A program made the position numbers and the translations under genes. A stretch of DNA of 64,000 nt from positions 668,998,753 to 669,062,752 of the forward strand of contig CM062296.1 of the NCBI GenBank assembly GCA_031216915.1, in the 5' to 3' direction. Numbering within the stretch: the first letter of the stretch is position 1; every line of letters begins with the position of its first letter. The DNA is from Pictodentalium vernedei (Eukaryota; Mollusca; Scaphopoda; Dentaliida; Dentaliidae). The notes under the pieces are model-generated. The model did no database searches. It worked only from the letters and a program-made list of their open reading frames with translations, and was not told where the DNA came from. Positions 19,410 through 30,710 of this stretch are shown here, piece by piece.

Positions 19410-20165
19410 ATTTTTTTTTTTTCTTCTTTATTGTACTACACCATTATGGTCAAATGTATATTAAGATTAATATTTAGACATTAAATTGGTCAAGATATAG
19501 AGAAAAAATCATACTTTTACATATGATGGTACAAAAAACTTTCAGCTTAGCTCTACATGCGGTTATCGGCCACACACCCTTCTTTTGCAGACCGCGAGAA
19601 ACAAAGTGTGCAACATTGTTTATGCATTCTTTGTTGTCACTTGTTAATATATATTTGTCTCTTGCTGTATCAGTCATGCTGTTGAAATACTCATTGTTAT
19701 TTTGGATGTTTTGTAGTAGGCGTTTGTGCTCTTCTGTCAGCATTGTGAAGTGTATGAGGAAGTGTTTCTCATCATCTACCACCCCGCAATGTTGACATAG
19801 ACGCTGTGCTTCAGGGATGCAATAATATAGATCTGTCTCTCTCTCGATTACCAAATTGTGGCAGCTTAGGCAGAATCTTGTTATGAGTCTGGCGATGTTT
19901 CGAAATTTGGCACTTTTGGGGTATGGTTCAACTTCAAATTTCTCTTTAAATTGCCTATATGTTCTTAATTTGTTTCTACCATTTCGACCTTCATCGCGGT
20001 TTAGATCTTCCCATATTACATCGTTGAAATACAAAACTACTGAGTGTGTATCCAATGGGGTGTCCACTGGGGCTGTTGGTGCTATAAGCCTTCTATAATT
20101 GTGTAGACTGTGTATCCAGGAGTTCATGTCATTATCGCCTGGAAGGTCAGGGGTGTCTAGGCTTC
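19410..20165 (-). mobile_element. 3' remnant of a non-LTR retrotransposon (LINE) with poly(A)
   Basis: On the minus strand a coding remnant is followed by an AATAAA signal (complement at 19427-19432) and a run of about 13 A (19410-19422 as T on plus). The 5' part, including reverse transcriptase, is missing, as expected for 5'-truncated LINE copies. A target duplication was not identified. Confidence 0.65.
19474..20127 (-). pseudogene. LINE ORF2 C-terminal region (217 aa, truncated)
   Basis: The protein has KLRTYRQFKEKFEVEPY, a segment IARLITRFCLSCHNLVIERE and QRLCQHCGVVDDEKHFLIHF. This matches the order found at the C-terminus of LINE-encoded reverse transcriptases: a variable linker, a helical 'L-x-R-F/L-R' region, then a C-x2-C...E-x-HF...C zinc-knuckle. 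The last cysteine of the knuckle is not where expected (FLIHF). No RT catalytic motif (YADD) is present, so it is a non-functional fragment. Confidence 0.65.
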
Positions 20166-20902
20166 CATTATCAGGTGACCAGCAGGGAGGACATCAACAT
20201 GCTCCTTGTATTTCTTCGAATTATTTGCCATGTTTACCGTAAGTTCCAGTTTAGTACCTATGTCAATAGTGTCTTGGTAGGTCTAGCTTGCAAAATCTGT
20301 CTTGCATATTTTCAAACTCCAGATTATAATGAGCTCATGGAAATATTCAACAGGAAACATTTTATTGACAGGCGGGATGAACAATGTATAAATCAGACAC
20401 TCAGTGTGATAAAGTAACCATGCAGGCAACATTTTACTTGAGCAAATGCCAATAAAACTGATAAAGCTAAAAAAAAATATTTTGATTCTCAGGTAATCTC
20501 ACACTGAAAAATTGAACAACCACAATGGGCGTTTTTTATTGCTTGCAATGTCATGCCATAAACTTTTTATGTTTTGAATGATGAATGTAACTGAAACTTG
20601 AAAAGTATGACAAAAGATGAAAAACAGTTTTATTTTTAAAGTTAAATAAATATATTTGTTTTATTAAGAACTTTCTGTACATTTTGTGTGCGAAAAGACA
20701 GCAGAAAGTTTATCAAACCACGCTCACGCATGATATGCAAGAAAAAAAAAATCCCTCCCAGATTTGAAAAAAGTTGCCTTAGAATCAATTATTTGTCCGG
20801 CCTAACTACACTTGAAAGTATAGCTTCATTAGAAATTGTTACCCTGATCTGTCAATTTTTTGTCATATACAATGTACCATGAAAGTAAGGATATAGAGGG
20901 TA
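20166..20902. other. Unassigned AT-rich DNA
   Basis: Nothing recognised. The open frames at 20175-20417 and 20688-20882 lack motifs. Confidence 0.35.
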
Positions 20903-21038
20903 TGGAATGAGTGTTTTTCTCATATAATATTTATGAAACGAGTCTTAAGAATTTTCCGTTTTGGCGAGCCTCTGGCGAGCCGAAACGAAAAATTTGGACA
21001 AGTTTCATAAATGAGAAAAACACTCATTTCATATTCTA
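20903..21038. repeat. Foldback element
   Basis: Inverted blocks mirror around about 20972: GGAATGAGTGTTTTTCTCAT / ATGAGAAAAACACTCATTTC outside, ATTTATGAAAC / GTTTCATAAAT in the middle, and GGCGAGCC / GGCGAGCC-flanked TTCGTTTCGG-like blocks at the centre. Arms total about 60 bp and are imperfect. Family unknown. Confidence 0.55.
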
Positions 21039-21150
21039 TTTATCATATGACACTTACACGCACAAATTAGCCACTTAGTATGACTTTTTAACCCTTCACC
21101 TAACTTGAGTTGCAGACGGCACTTGGAAAAAACATCCTTGTATAACTAAA

Positions 21151-23905
21151 TGAAAGTGTCAATGACACCGTAGCTTAACTTGTGTGTTGTATTTGATGAA
21201 AAGGATAATGTTCAATGTTTATGAAAGGATTATGAAATAAGACCAGAATTGTGATAATTGGGAATATGTTTATTTTTGGTCCCTGCATGCTATGTTTTTG
21301 ATAAAAATAATATGAGGTGTACACTGTACTAAAGAGCTGAGGGGCGGGTTAATATGACCTCACAGTTAATGTATGTGGCCCTCACAGTTAACGTATATTA
21401 ACAAAAGTTACCAAGTTACAGTGAAATTATTCCAAAAAGAGTCATCCTATCAAGTTACATTGAAATCCCTTCATAAATATGGCCTGTAGACTGTGCTAAA
21501 GGTTTTCGGGCTTCAGGCCCCTGTAGCCGTCAGTTTCCCAATTGCGTCCAAAGGGGACGTTCTCATCTAGACATTATATGAAGTCAACCTACCAAGTTAC
21601 AATGAAATCCCTTCATAAATATGACCTGTAGACTGTGCTAAAGGTTTTTGGGCTTTGGGCTTAGGCAGCCATCATGGTTGAATGATCGCAACCAAAAGGG
21701 GTCATTCTCATCTGGGCATCATCTGGAGTGATCCTACGAAGTTACAATGAAATTCCTTCATAAATATGACCTGTAGACTGTGCTCAAGGTTTTTGGGCTT
21801 CGGGCCCCTGAAGCCGTCACAGTAGACCAATCACGACCAAAAGGGGATGTCATCATCTAGGCATTATATGGAGTCAAACTAACAGGTAACAATGAAATCC
21901 TTCCATAAATATGACCTATAGACTATGCTAAAGGTTTTGGGGTCTTGGGCTCGGGCAGCCATCGATGGCTGAATGATTGCGACCAAAAGGGGACCTTCTC
22001 ATCTAGACATTATTTGGCATCATCCTACCAAGCTACAATGAAATCCCTTCATAATTATGACCAGTAGACTGTTCTAAAGGTGTTCGGGCTTCGGGCCCCT
22101 GTAGCCATCACAGTTGCCCAATCGTGTCCAAAAGGGGACGTTCTCATCTAGACATAATATGAAGTTAACCTACCAAGTTACAATGAAATCCTTTCATAAA
22201 TATGACCTGTAGATTGTGCTAAAGGTATTCGGGCTTCGGGCTTGGGCAGCCATAATGGTTGAATGATCGCAACCAAAAGGGGACATTCTCATCTGGGCAT
22301 CATCTGGATTGATCCTACAAAGTTACAATGAAATCCCTTCATAAATATGACCTGTAGACGGTGCTCAAGATTTTTGGGCTTTGGGCACCTGTAGCCATCA
22401 CAGTTGGCCAATCACGACCAAAAGGGGATGCCATCATCTAGGCATTCTATGGAGTTAACCTAACAGGTTACAATGAAATCCTTCCATAAATATGACCTAT
22501 AGACTATGCTAAAGGTGTTTGGGCTCGGGCAGCCATAAAGGCTGAATGATCATGACCAAAAGGGGATGTTCTAATCTAGACATTATTTGGAGTCATCCTA
22601 CCAAGCTACAATGAAATCCCTTCATAATTATGACCTGTAGAATGTTCTAAAGGTTTTCGGGCTTCGGGCTTCGGGCCCCTGTAGCCGTCACAGTTGCCCA
22701 ATCGTGTTCAAAAGAGGACGTTCTCATCTGGACATTATATGAAGTCAACCTACCAAATTACAATGAAATCCCTTCATAAATATCATATGACCTGTAGACT
22801 GTGCTAAAGGTTTTCAAGCTTCGGGCTCGGGCAGCCCTCCTGGTTGAATGATTGTAACCAAAGGGGACAATCTCATCTGGGCATCATCTGGAGTGATTCT
22901 ATGAAGTTACAATGTAATCCCTTCATAAATATGACCTGTACACTGTGCTCAAGGTTTTTGGGCTTCGGGCACCTGTAGCCATCAGAGTTGACCAATCACG
23001 ACCAAAAGGGGATGTCATCATCTAGGCATTATATGGAGTCAACCTAACAGGTTACAATGAAATCCTTCCATAAATATGACCTTTTGCCTATGCTAAAGGT
23101 TTTTGGGCTGGGGCACCCATCAAGGCTGAATGATCCATATCAAAATGGGACACTCTCATCTAGACATTATTTGGAGTCATCCTTCCAAGTTACAAAGAAA
23201 TCCCTTCATAAATATGACCTGTAGACAGAGCTAACGGTTTTCGGGCTTCGGGCCCTGTAGCTGTCACAGTTGCCCAATCATGTCCAAAAGGGGACCTTCT
23301 CATCCAGACAATATATGAAGTCAACCCACCAAGTTACAATGAAATTCCTCAATAAATATGACCTGTAGACTGTGCTAAAGGTTTTTCGGGTTTTGGGCTC
23401 GGGCAGTCGTCACGGTTGGCAGATCATGCCCAAATGGGGAAATTCTAATCTAGACATCATAAGGAGTCATCCTACCAAGTTACAATGAAATCCCACCATA
23501 TTAAACATGACCTGCAGACTGTGCTAAAAGTTTTTTGGGTTTCGGGCTTGGGCAGCCATCATGGTTGACGGATCATGCCCAAAAGGGGACGTTCTCATCT
23601 AGGCATTATAAGAGGCATCCTACCAAGTTACAATGAAATCCCTTTATAAATACGACCTGTAGACTGTGCTAATGGTTTTCGGGTTTTGGGCTCGGGCAGC
23701 CATACTGGTTGCCCGATCGCGACCAAAAGGGGACGTTCTCATCTAGACATGACCCCAAACCTGCATATGAAATTTCGTGATGATCAAACAAGAACTGCGG
23801 GGTGTAGCCCGTGCTAAAGGAAAATGTGAACAGACTCACAGACTAACAGACTTCCACACTCGTGATGGTAATAGCTTATCTTGACTATGTCAAGTTAAGC
23901 TAAAA
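21151..23905 (+). mobile_element. Helentron/'pearl'-like element with 16-monomer core
   Basis: Three parts. The 5' block (TGAAAGTGTCAATGACACCG..., 21151 to about 21410) is shared with 39471-39700. The core has about 16 monomers of about 145 bp from about 21410 to 23760, each with CCAAGTTACAATGAAATCC, ATAAATATGACCTGTAGACT, GTGCTAAAGGTTTTCGGG and AAAAGGGGACGTTCTCATC. The 3' block has CAAGAACTGCGGGGTGTAGC, CAGACTCACAGACTAACAGA and the 29-nt hairpin 23873-23901. No Rep/helicase is encoded, so it is non-autonomous. The class is inferred from architecture. Confidence 0.75.
21482..23362. repeat. Four-monomer higher-order repeat (period about 578 bp)
   Basis: Monomers follow a fixed order a-b-c-d, diagnosed by two variable segments. 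Type a: CTGTAGCCGTCACAGTTGCC with ATATGAAGTCAACC. Type b: GGCAGCCATCATGGTTGAAT with GGGCATCATCTGGAGTGATC. Type c: ACCTGTAGCC..GACCAATCACG with TATGGAGTCAACCTAACAGG. Type d: AGCCATCAAGGCTGAATGAT with ATTATTTGGAGTCATCC. Type a starts near 21482, 22060, 22637 and 23218, spacing 577-581 bp. Three full cycles are followed by a-e-f-g. Confidence 0.85.
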
Positions 23906-24062
23906 AGTTAATTTTTTGCTTCCAAAACATAGGTTATGACCCCTCATTGGAACGAGCGCAACACGCTAGTTCCAATGAGGGGTCATAACCTATGTTTTGG
24001 AAGCAAAAAGTGAAAATATAAAAAAAAAAAGAATGCCGTTTTTCTTGTAGGTAAAAGATTCA

Positions 24063-24704
24063 TACAATATAACCCACCCTACATAGGACAGATAACGCAA
24101 ATTCTCCCGACTGAAATTATGCAAATGTGACCCAGTTGTATTTTGTCTAGCCAATCAAATTGTCCACTTTTGAAATTGACCAATGAAAGCTCCGAACTCT
24201 AATTATGCAAATTATCAAAATGTGGCCCAGTTGTATTTTGTTCAGCCAATCAAATTGTCTAGTTTTGAAATTGACAAATGAAATTGATGGAAAGCTTTAT
24301 TTATCACTGATTAGTATGAAAACAAAATATCAAATGTTTGAAAGTGAACAAAACGGACCAGTCATATGATAAATACTATTACTGGTAATTTATTTTTATT
24401 CTGTTTTTACAGAACAACTTTATTTAATACTTTTATGGCTACCATTATCAAATTTAATTATCGGATATTTAAAAATATAATTCACAGCATCTGCATATTT
24501 ATAGGCAAAGTCAGAGGAACAAGGGGGATGGGGGGCACAGAGAACATGGTTCCCTCCACTTTTGTCCACTGACATTTTTAAAATGGGTGCTTGGAACCAT
24601 GTCAATATACATTCAAGCGTTACTGTATTATATTGTCTGCAAATGGAAACAAATTTACTTGCATTTGACCAAAGAATCCCACATTCGATCACTTCAGACT
24701 CTTA
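24063..24704. other. Unassigned DNA with a 100-bp direct duplication
   Basis: Two diverged copies of a segment containing CCCAGTTGTATTTTGT, CAGCCAATCAAATTGTC and TTTTGAAATTGAC start near 24130 and 24232. The CCAAT-like words may be chance. No gene seen. Confidence 0.4.
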
Positions 24705-24706
24705 TA

Positions 24707-25354
24707 CAGTAGGGTCGTCATGGACTGGTCACTTCCCATGCGTGCATAATATTTCTACGGACGCAATATTAGATTCCCAACACTAATGATAGGAAAAATC
24801 ATTAAAAAGTTAATTAATGAAGCACCGGGTATAACCCGGTGCTTCATTAATTAACATTTTGCTAGGCCACACAAAGTATATCTTCTGTTTCTCAGGCCAT
24901 TATTTGTAAACTTGCATGCGGGCGAGCGTTTTTTTATTTTATTTTTTATTTCAGTAATTACTTCTTTGCCATCAAAAGTTCATGTTCTTGGTTTATGTTT
25001 TAGGCCTCATAATCTACAGAATAGCATGGGTGGTGGCGTATTTCATCCCTTGAGTGCAAGAAGGCTTTGCAATGCCAAAGCATTGCAAAGCCTTCCTGCA
25101 CTCAAGAGACAAATTCATCAATTTTTTCAACTTGGGTAAAATATCAGACATAAAACATTTAATTTTTATTGTTTTTAAGTTTAAATTGGTTATAAAAAGA
25201 GAGCATGCGGCAGCCTAAAGGACCATGTGGGAGGGCCTGAGAAACAGATTTTTTTATTTTTTTAGGCCCTACTGCTGATTTTTTTATTACCTAGTAAATG
25301 CATGTGTAGACATCACAATCACAGCCCATGCATGATGACCAGTCCACGGCAACT
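24707..25354. mobile_element. MITE family G (GCACCGGG palindrome) carrying a family F MITE
   Basis: Ends CAGTAGGGTCGTCATGGACT and AGTCCACGGCAACTG, each next to TA. The central palindrome GAAGCACCGGGT / ACCCGGTGCTTC lies at about 24818-24851. A family F element (24862-25270) interrupts the right half. TA flanks and CAGT termini suggest mariner/pogo relatives. Confidence 0.65.
24862..25270. mobile_element. Foldback MITE (family F) nested in family G
   Basis: Inverted relative to 15166-15593, with the same terminal blocks (GGCCACACAAAGT..CTTCTGTTTCTCAGGCC; GGGCCTGAGAAACAG) and the TTGAGTGCAAGAAGGCTTTG palindrome. A possible TGCT flank repeat would be a 4-bp duplication. Confidence 0.7.
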
Positions 25355-25356
25355 GT

Positions 25357-26269
25357 ATTGTACATATAATTCAACCATCTTCCAATCCAAAGGCAGAGCT
25401 TCAGATTAGAAGATCACTGAAGTTGAAGAAATAGACCACAGGACAGCGGCCACATCATGTCATGTCCACCTAAATGAGAGGCTAGCAGATAATCATACCT
25501 TTGCTAATATGCGACTGTAACTTTTTTCCCACTGGGCCGAACCAAGGACGGCTTGATAATTCGTGCACCTCCACTTTTATTGCACTTCAGCTTCCTCTAT
25601 TCATAGGCCAGGCTTAGATACAAATTTTTCAAGAGTGTCAGGATAGTATTTGAACTAAACCTCTCAGCCAATGAAATCACAAGATTTCATTCTGTCAGGA
25701 AATGCAGAATTTTGTGTTCGTAATTAACTGATAAAGAAAGCATGAATAATATCCTTTTGCCTAAAGTCAGACAAATAGTTATTTAATTCTACATCTACAT
25801 ATCTTGTTTGACAAAACAAGATACAGTAAAATAAAACTATTACTTTCTGAAAGGATTAAAAGTTGAAAACAAAATTCTGATAGTGGAATATTCTGGTTAT
25901 TTAAATATTTTCAGCTTATAAAATGAATACATGTACTTAAGTTAGCACAATGCATCTATAATACAGTATTGTGATCACAAAAGTGAACAGAGAAGTCAAA
26001 CTAGATCAGAACTCATTCATGCTTCCGTCAAAAGTCTCTGTCCATTTTTTTCCCTGAAACTAGAGATGGGTAATATACTGAAACACCGAATTGATACCGA
26101 TATCATGGGCATACAAAAAACCATTTGCGAACCAACCTTTGAATACTGAGACCATCTGATTTTTAAAATTTTCCTACATTCACTATTTATAAGGCCCTGT
26201 TGAGGCTTGATAGCAGCTGAATGGTTCATTTTGTTATGAAAGAAGTGACTGATTTTCTTTTCAGGTTTG
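25357..26269. other. Unassigned AT-rich DNA
   Basis: No coding signal or element ends recognised. Confidence 0.4.
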
Positions 26270-26519
26270 TTAACCCTTTACCCAACGTAACGGCCAAAAC
26301 CGGCCAGCGCTATTCTCAAAAATCGCCAATTAATTTTTATTATTTTTTCATTTTTTGTCTCAAAAACATAGCTTATGACCCCTCATTGGAACGAGCTCGT
26401 CGAGCTCGTTCCAATGAGGGATCATAACCTATGTTTTTGAGACAAAAAATGAAAAAAATTAGTTATTCAATCATTTTTAAGCAAGTGTCGTCTGCTTTTC
26501 ATGTTAGGTAAAGGGTTAA
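26270..26519. mobile_element. TTAA-type palindromic MITE (family P), well preserved
   Basis: TTAACCCTTTACCCAACG at the left and GTTAGGTAAAGGGTTAA at the right, TTAA on both sides. Left subterminal block GGCCAAAACCGGCCAGCGCT; right subterminal block AAGTGTCGTCTGC. The central palindrome has arms of about 56 bp (26344-26399 and 26401-26456) with only a few mismatches. TTAA plus CCCTTT termini resemble piggyBac-type ends (inference). Good reference copy for the family. Confidence 0.8.
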
Positions 26520-26949
26520 CCCTCAGGGGCCTGTGCTATTGCCCTGAATTCTCACTAGACTTGTCCAGGTGCTTTGTCTGTTGTTAGGAGGACCTCTTGA
26601 AGATGGTCAGGGATGTGATGACAGGGAGGGGGGGGGGGGTCTCACCCACCCCCCCCCCACCCCCCAGCTGGGAGTATTTTTTTTCAATAGTTGGAAATTC
26701 CGAGGTAAAAAATCAAATGGTTGGAAATTTAATAATTTAACATTGTTCATGAAAAATATTAAAATTCCAACTGATGAGAAATTTTGATCTTTTATTTCCA
26801 ACTGCAAACTTCAGTTTCAAATTTCCTACTCTAAAATTGACATGGCTTCAAAATTTCAACTCTGATATCAATCCGGTAAATTTTCTGACCCAGACACATT
26901 ATAAATGATGCTTTTTCCGTTTCAGGAGCAGTGAAAATTTTCAGAAGGG
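26520..26949. other. Unassigned DNA with G-run/C-run pair
   Basis: A G-run and a C-run lie 10-20 bp apart at about 26625-26664 and could pair. Open frames here read through these runs and are not genes. Confidence 0.4.
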
Positions 26950-26952
26950 TTC

Positions 26953-27098
26953 ATAACCCTTTACCCAACGCAGACGATTTCAAAATTCATTATTTTAAAT
27001 ATCATTTTTGAAATTTTTCGAAAACTAATATTTTTTTCAGCAGCTGTATTTGCATATTACGTGGGCAGATGCAGGCGATTCATTGGGTAAAGGGTTAA
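26953..27098. mobile_element. Short TTAA-type MITE lacking the central palindrome
   Basis: Left end AACCCTTTACCCAACGCAGACG, right end GCAGGCGATTCATTGGGTAAAGGGTTAA, only about 146 bp apart. Its subterminal blocks match the module inside the hAT composites at 28385-28620 and 46750-46985, but the palindromic arms are deleted. Confidence 0.65.
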
Positions 27099-27099
27099 A

Positions 27100-27536
27100 A
27101 GATATCACCCAGCGCTGCAATGCAACCACCTATCGAAACCACTCACAGTTGGAATTTACACCGGTGGCACCGCCACAGCTGAAACCCTCTAGCCACATCC
27201 CTGAAGATGGTATGGTCAGGGCATGTGCTCTGAGATTGCAAATGCCTCAAATAGACCTTTAAAGGTTTAGGTGTGTTTAGAACAAGTCACAAAATTACTG
27301 TAGATATGATTTGTTTTCATAAAAGAATGCCACTGTTAAGCTCATTGACAGTGGCACTTGTGGCGCTGTGGTAGAAGGATACAAGAACAACTTATTCTGT
27401 CTTTTCCTGATATGAATTCCCCTTTAAATTTGGTACTATCAGCAAATCTCAGTCAAGTGACATACTGAATACCAAACTGATACCGAGGTATACCCATTAA
27501 AAATACCACAAGCGATACCGAACACAAAATTCCAAT
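27100..27536. other. Unassigned DNA
   Basis: Nothing recognised. Fragments with CTGATACCGAGGTATACC near 27480 recall the family A hAT MITE interior. Confidence 0.35.
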
Positions 27537-27968
27537 ACAGTAGAATCCTCTTAATTGAATATCCATTTTGCCAGTGAAAATTATTCAATTAACAGGAGTA
27601 TACAATTAACAGGGATTTGGTTAGTTTCCTGTGTTCTGGAGGTAAACTGAGCATTTATTCTATTATATCTTGTTTGCCAGAGCTCACAGAGCTCTGTCAA
27701 ACAAGATATAATAGAATAAATGTCTGTATTGGATGTATAGTGAGGCCAAAAAGGTTCATAAATAAGGGGAATTTGGTGCTGTCACAGTAATTTTTTCGAC
27801 ATATTACAAAAATTTATATACAATTATCAGGAGTTTACTCTACAACCCATATGCAATTAACAGATCAAATTTGTACTGAAGGTATGGTAATTGGTTTTGT
27901 GTTTGAAAATTATTTTCAATTAACAGGGATATACAATTAAGAGATATCCAATTAAGTGGGCTCCACTG
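27537..27968. mobile_element. Pogo-like MITE
   Basis: CAGTAGAATCCTCTTAATTG at the left, AATTAAGTGGGCTCCACTG at the right, TA immediately outside both. The central palindrome TATATCTTGTTTGCCAGAGC..AGCTCTGTCAAACAAGATATA lies around 27661-27712. Same family as 38782-39221. Confidence 0.75.
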
Positions 27969-28212
27969 TACCACCCATTTCTGCCTGAAATACTGTAGAA
28001 TATAATCTGTCCAAAAAGAAATTTGAGAACACTGAATCTGAGGTACTATTTTCGTTTGTTTTCGCTAATACGGTCATGATTTCACTGTATTTTGTAAAGG
28101 AAATCTCAACCAATTAGAAAATGTCTGTTGCTATCGAACCATGATCTGATTGAGAAACAGACCACATTCGTGAAAATAGTACTCTTTGTTACTGTCATTT
28201 TATCACAGAATC

Positions 28213-28791
28213 TAGGACTGCACGATATTCAAAACTGAATACCGGTATCGGTATTCCAAAAAATACCGCAGTATACCGGTATATCGAAAACTGTTCAGAT
28301 ATATGAACACAAGTACCACAATCAAGACTCGAGGCATCACAGTCGGAACGAATTAGCATGCCTTGATGATGCGGTTCAATAAATCGTTACCAAACGCAGA
28401 CGATATCAAAATTGTTTATTTTCAAAATTAATTCATCAGATTTTCCCCAACGATTTCAACAAAACTATATCATGTGGCCCCTCATTGGAACAAGCTCAGC
28501 GAGCTCGTTCCAATGAGGGGTCACATGACATAATTTTGTTGAAATTTTTGAAAATTATTTTTTCAACTGTTGAAATTGTATATTACGGAGCACAAGCAGA
28601 CGATTCCTTGGATACAGGGATAATATTATTCATTTGCGGCTACAGTTAAAAACTCAAGACATCTTGAAAATGACATTGTGGGTTAATAAATAATGATGAT
28701 AAACCAATATTTTTGTAATTACACCGGTAATCAATCGATATTGGTTTGAATACCGGTATATATCGGTTTATCGATATACCGTGCAGCCCTA
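28213..28791. mobile_element. hAT-type MITE (family A) containing a TTAA palindrome module
   Basis: Termini TAGGACTGCACGATATTC and GATATACCGTGCAGCCCTA. 8-bp flanks ACAGAATC (28205-28212) and ACATAATC (28792-28799) match at 7 of 8. A module with family P structure (about 28385-28620, palindrome CCCCTCATTGGAAC..) sits inside at the same place as in copy 46589-47449. Confidence 0.8.
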
Positions 28792-28795
28792 ACAT

Positions 28796-29415
28796 AATCA
28801 ATACTGGAATGAGCTCATTCCAGTGAGAGGTCATTATCTAAGTGTTGAGAGAAAAATTAAAAAAAATAATAAAATGTGGTTGGTGATTTTTGTGCACAAT
28901 GCTGGCTAGTACTGAAATGGTTAACTGGATAATCGGTTTGAAACCAGTTAGCTACCTAACCGATTAGAAAAAACGTCAACCGGTTATCCGAAATATTGAT
29001 AGTGATCGTCATTCCACATTTAAAACATAGTAAATCTGCTGCTTCTCCTTTGTGATAGATTACTCATCGAAGCTGCAGGGTTTTTTTTTAGAAATAATCG
29101 ATGGGCATTCAAGACTTCGTTAATGATCGGCAGTTTCTGTGAGTAATGAGTAATCGCAGAAACTATTCCGTAGTGTGCATACAAACGAAGGTTGTCAAGT
29201 TATCAACAACGTTCGTTTGTATACACACTACGGAATAGTTTGAGAATACTGCTTTCCAATTCCTGTAGTTTTGATCCCATATTCGGTGAAATAATGGCCA
29301 CGGATAACCGGATATTATCCGGTTATAGCTCATGGTTATTCGGTTACAAAACTGAGCCAACTGTTTCAGCCCTAGTGCTGGCCAGTTTTAGTCGTTACAA
29401 TGGGTAAAAGGTTAA
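28796..29415. mobile_element. Truncated family P MITE split by a hAT MITE
   Basis: The left part retains CATTCCAGTGAGAGGTCATTA and GAGAGAAAAATTAAAAA; the right part TTAGTCGTTACAATGGGTAAAAGGTTAA. They are separated by the hAT insertion at 28907-29374. The left terminus of the P element is missing. Confidence 0.6.
28907..29374. mobile_element. hAT-type MITE (family B)
   Basis: Termini TAGTACTGAAATGGTTAACT and AACTGTTTCAGCCCTA. Flanks ATGCTGGC (28899-28906) and GTGCTGGC (29375-29382) match at 7 of 8. An internal foldback GTGTGCATACAAACGAAGGTT / AACGTTCGTTTGTATACACA lies at about 29173-29230. A second copy is at 60546-61251. Confidence 0.85.
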
Positions 29416-30463
29416 ATTACATATCAAGTGATAAAAAGAATCTCAAATTATTTCTGGTGGGTGTTTGCCAACTCTTTTCGGAGTCACTGAGTTGGCATTG
29501 TGGCGGAGGCACCCACCGATGCTCAGATTGGGCAATATTTCATTATTATTATTATGAATATTTATCTGTGTTATAAACTTTATTTAAATTATTTATTTAT
29601 GTCTGCAAATTAAACAATGTCTTGAACATGAGAATGAGAGAAAATAATAAAAAGGCAACACACATTTGGTACATATGTGTTGTCCTAAACGGAGTAACTT
29701 CTTGTTATGTTTCCTTAGGGAGTCCAGACATAAAAAGAATCTCAAATTCATCATGATTTGACATGAAATTTCTGAACCTCATGCACTAAAATCAGTCCGA
29801 GTCTAGGTAAACCTCAGCTCAGATCAATTTTAGTGAAAGTTCATATGAAATCACGACTCACTAGAGATCCTCTATTATATTAAAGAGTACACTATTGTGA
29901 TTACAAAAGAGATCTCTTCCTCAAACAGATCGGGACCCGTCATGACAAACTTCCATCAGTTTGTCGACATTTCCTGAATAAAATATTGCAAATACAAGTC
30001 TGGGGAAAGGAAAGCAAACAAAAATACCATCTTGTATGCAATATTATCACATCTCTCTTTATCGACATGTGAAATCAACAGTGATGTGGGAAAGAAAGTG
30101 GACAGAGAATTTTCGCGAGATCATGACCCACTCACGATCCAGTCAAAATTCTCCAACTACTTCTATGACTTTGATCACTGTACAGTGCAGTACTGACATT
30201 ACAAAAGAGGATACACAATTTTGACGACCCGATCATGACCGAGTCATAGCACTATAGAATGTCTCCTGTTAAAATAAAGAGACATGGAAACATTTGCACC
30301 TCAGAGATTATGTTCATTTATTTTATTGAATAATCAGGGCTTATATTTCAACGAGAATCCGAGAATTGATTCACACAATGATTCACGCAACAAAACCAGC
30401 AAGAATCCATGTAGATTCTCACTGCACCTCTGCTGGAATTCGAGTGAAAAGAATTAAGTCAAT
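29416..30463. other. Mixed remnants of MITE family W
   Basis: Several pieces (about 29730-29960 and 30010-30240) share GACCCGATCATGACC-like blocks and TGTAATCACAGTACTGT or ATTACAAAAGWG ends with the better copy at 42359-42655. Boundaries cannot be fixed. No gene seen. Confidence 0.4.
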
Positions 30464-30710
30464 TTAACCCTTTACCTAATATAACGGCAGCAACTTAACC
30501 AATACAAGGCTAACATGACCAGAAATATTCTGATAATTTGTCAATAAAATTGTACAAATATGGCAGTCATTGAAACCGGCTCAAAGAGCCGGTTCCAATG
30601 GCATCCATATTTGTAAGATTTTATTAGTAAATATTGTTTATTTTTTAAAAAAATTATCAAATTCAGTTTATGCTTTAAACATTAAAAAGCTGTGTTGGGT
30701 AAAGTGTTAA
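30464..30710. mobile_element. TTAA-type palindromic MITE (family P, divergent centre)
   Basis: TTAACCCTTTACCTAATATAAC at the left, GTTGGGTAAAGTGTTAA at the right, TTAA flanks. The centre is a different palindrome (GAAACCGGCTC / GAGCCGGTTCC with outer TACAAATATGG), so the terminal sequence is shared but the core is not. Confidence 0.65.

Larger units (their letters stand above)
21088..24062. mobile_element. TTAA-type palindromic MITE (family P) split by a Helentron-like element
   Basis: Left fragment 21088-21150 (TTAACCCTTCACCTAACTTG, CAGACGGCACTTGG). Right fragment 23906-24062 (central palindrome and GTAGGTAAAAGATT end). They join into one MITE when 21151-23905 is removed. The palindrome at about 23917-24014 has long, nearly perfect arms of a distinct subtype (GCTTCCAAAACATAGGTTAT and complement). 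Confidence 0.7.

Noticed and set aside
24120-24285. Pair of CCAAT-box promoters in a direct duplication
   Set aside because: No gene lies downstream and the words can arise by chance in AT-rich DNA; kept only as a local duplication.
26569-26807. Gly/Pro-rich open frames on both strands
   Set aside because: Compositional artefacts of adjacent G- and C-runs.
30036-30224. Short open frame in W-family DNA as a small gene
   Set aside because: Overlaps dispersed repeat sequence and has no conserved motif.
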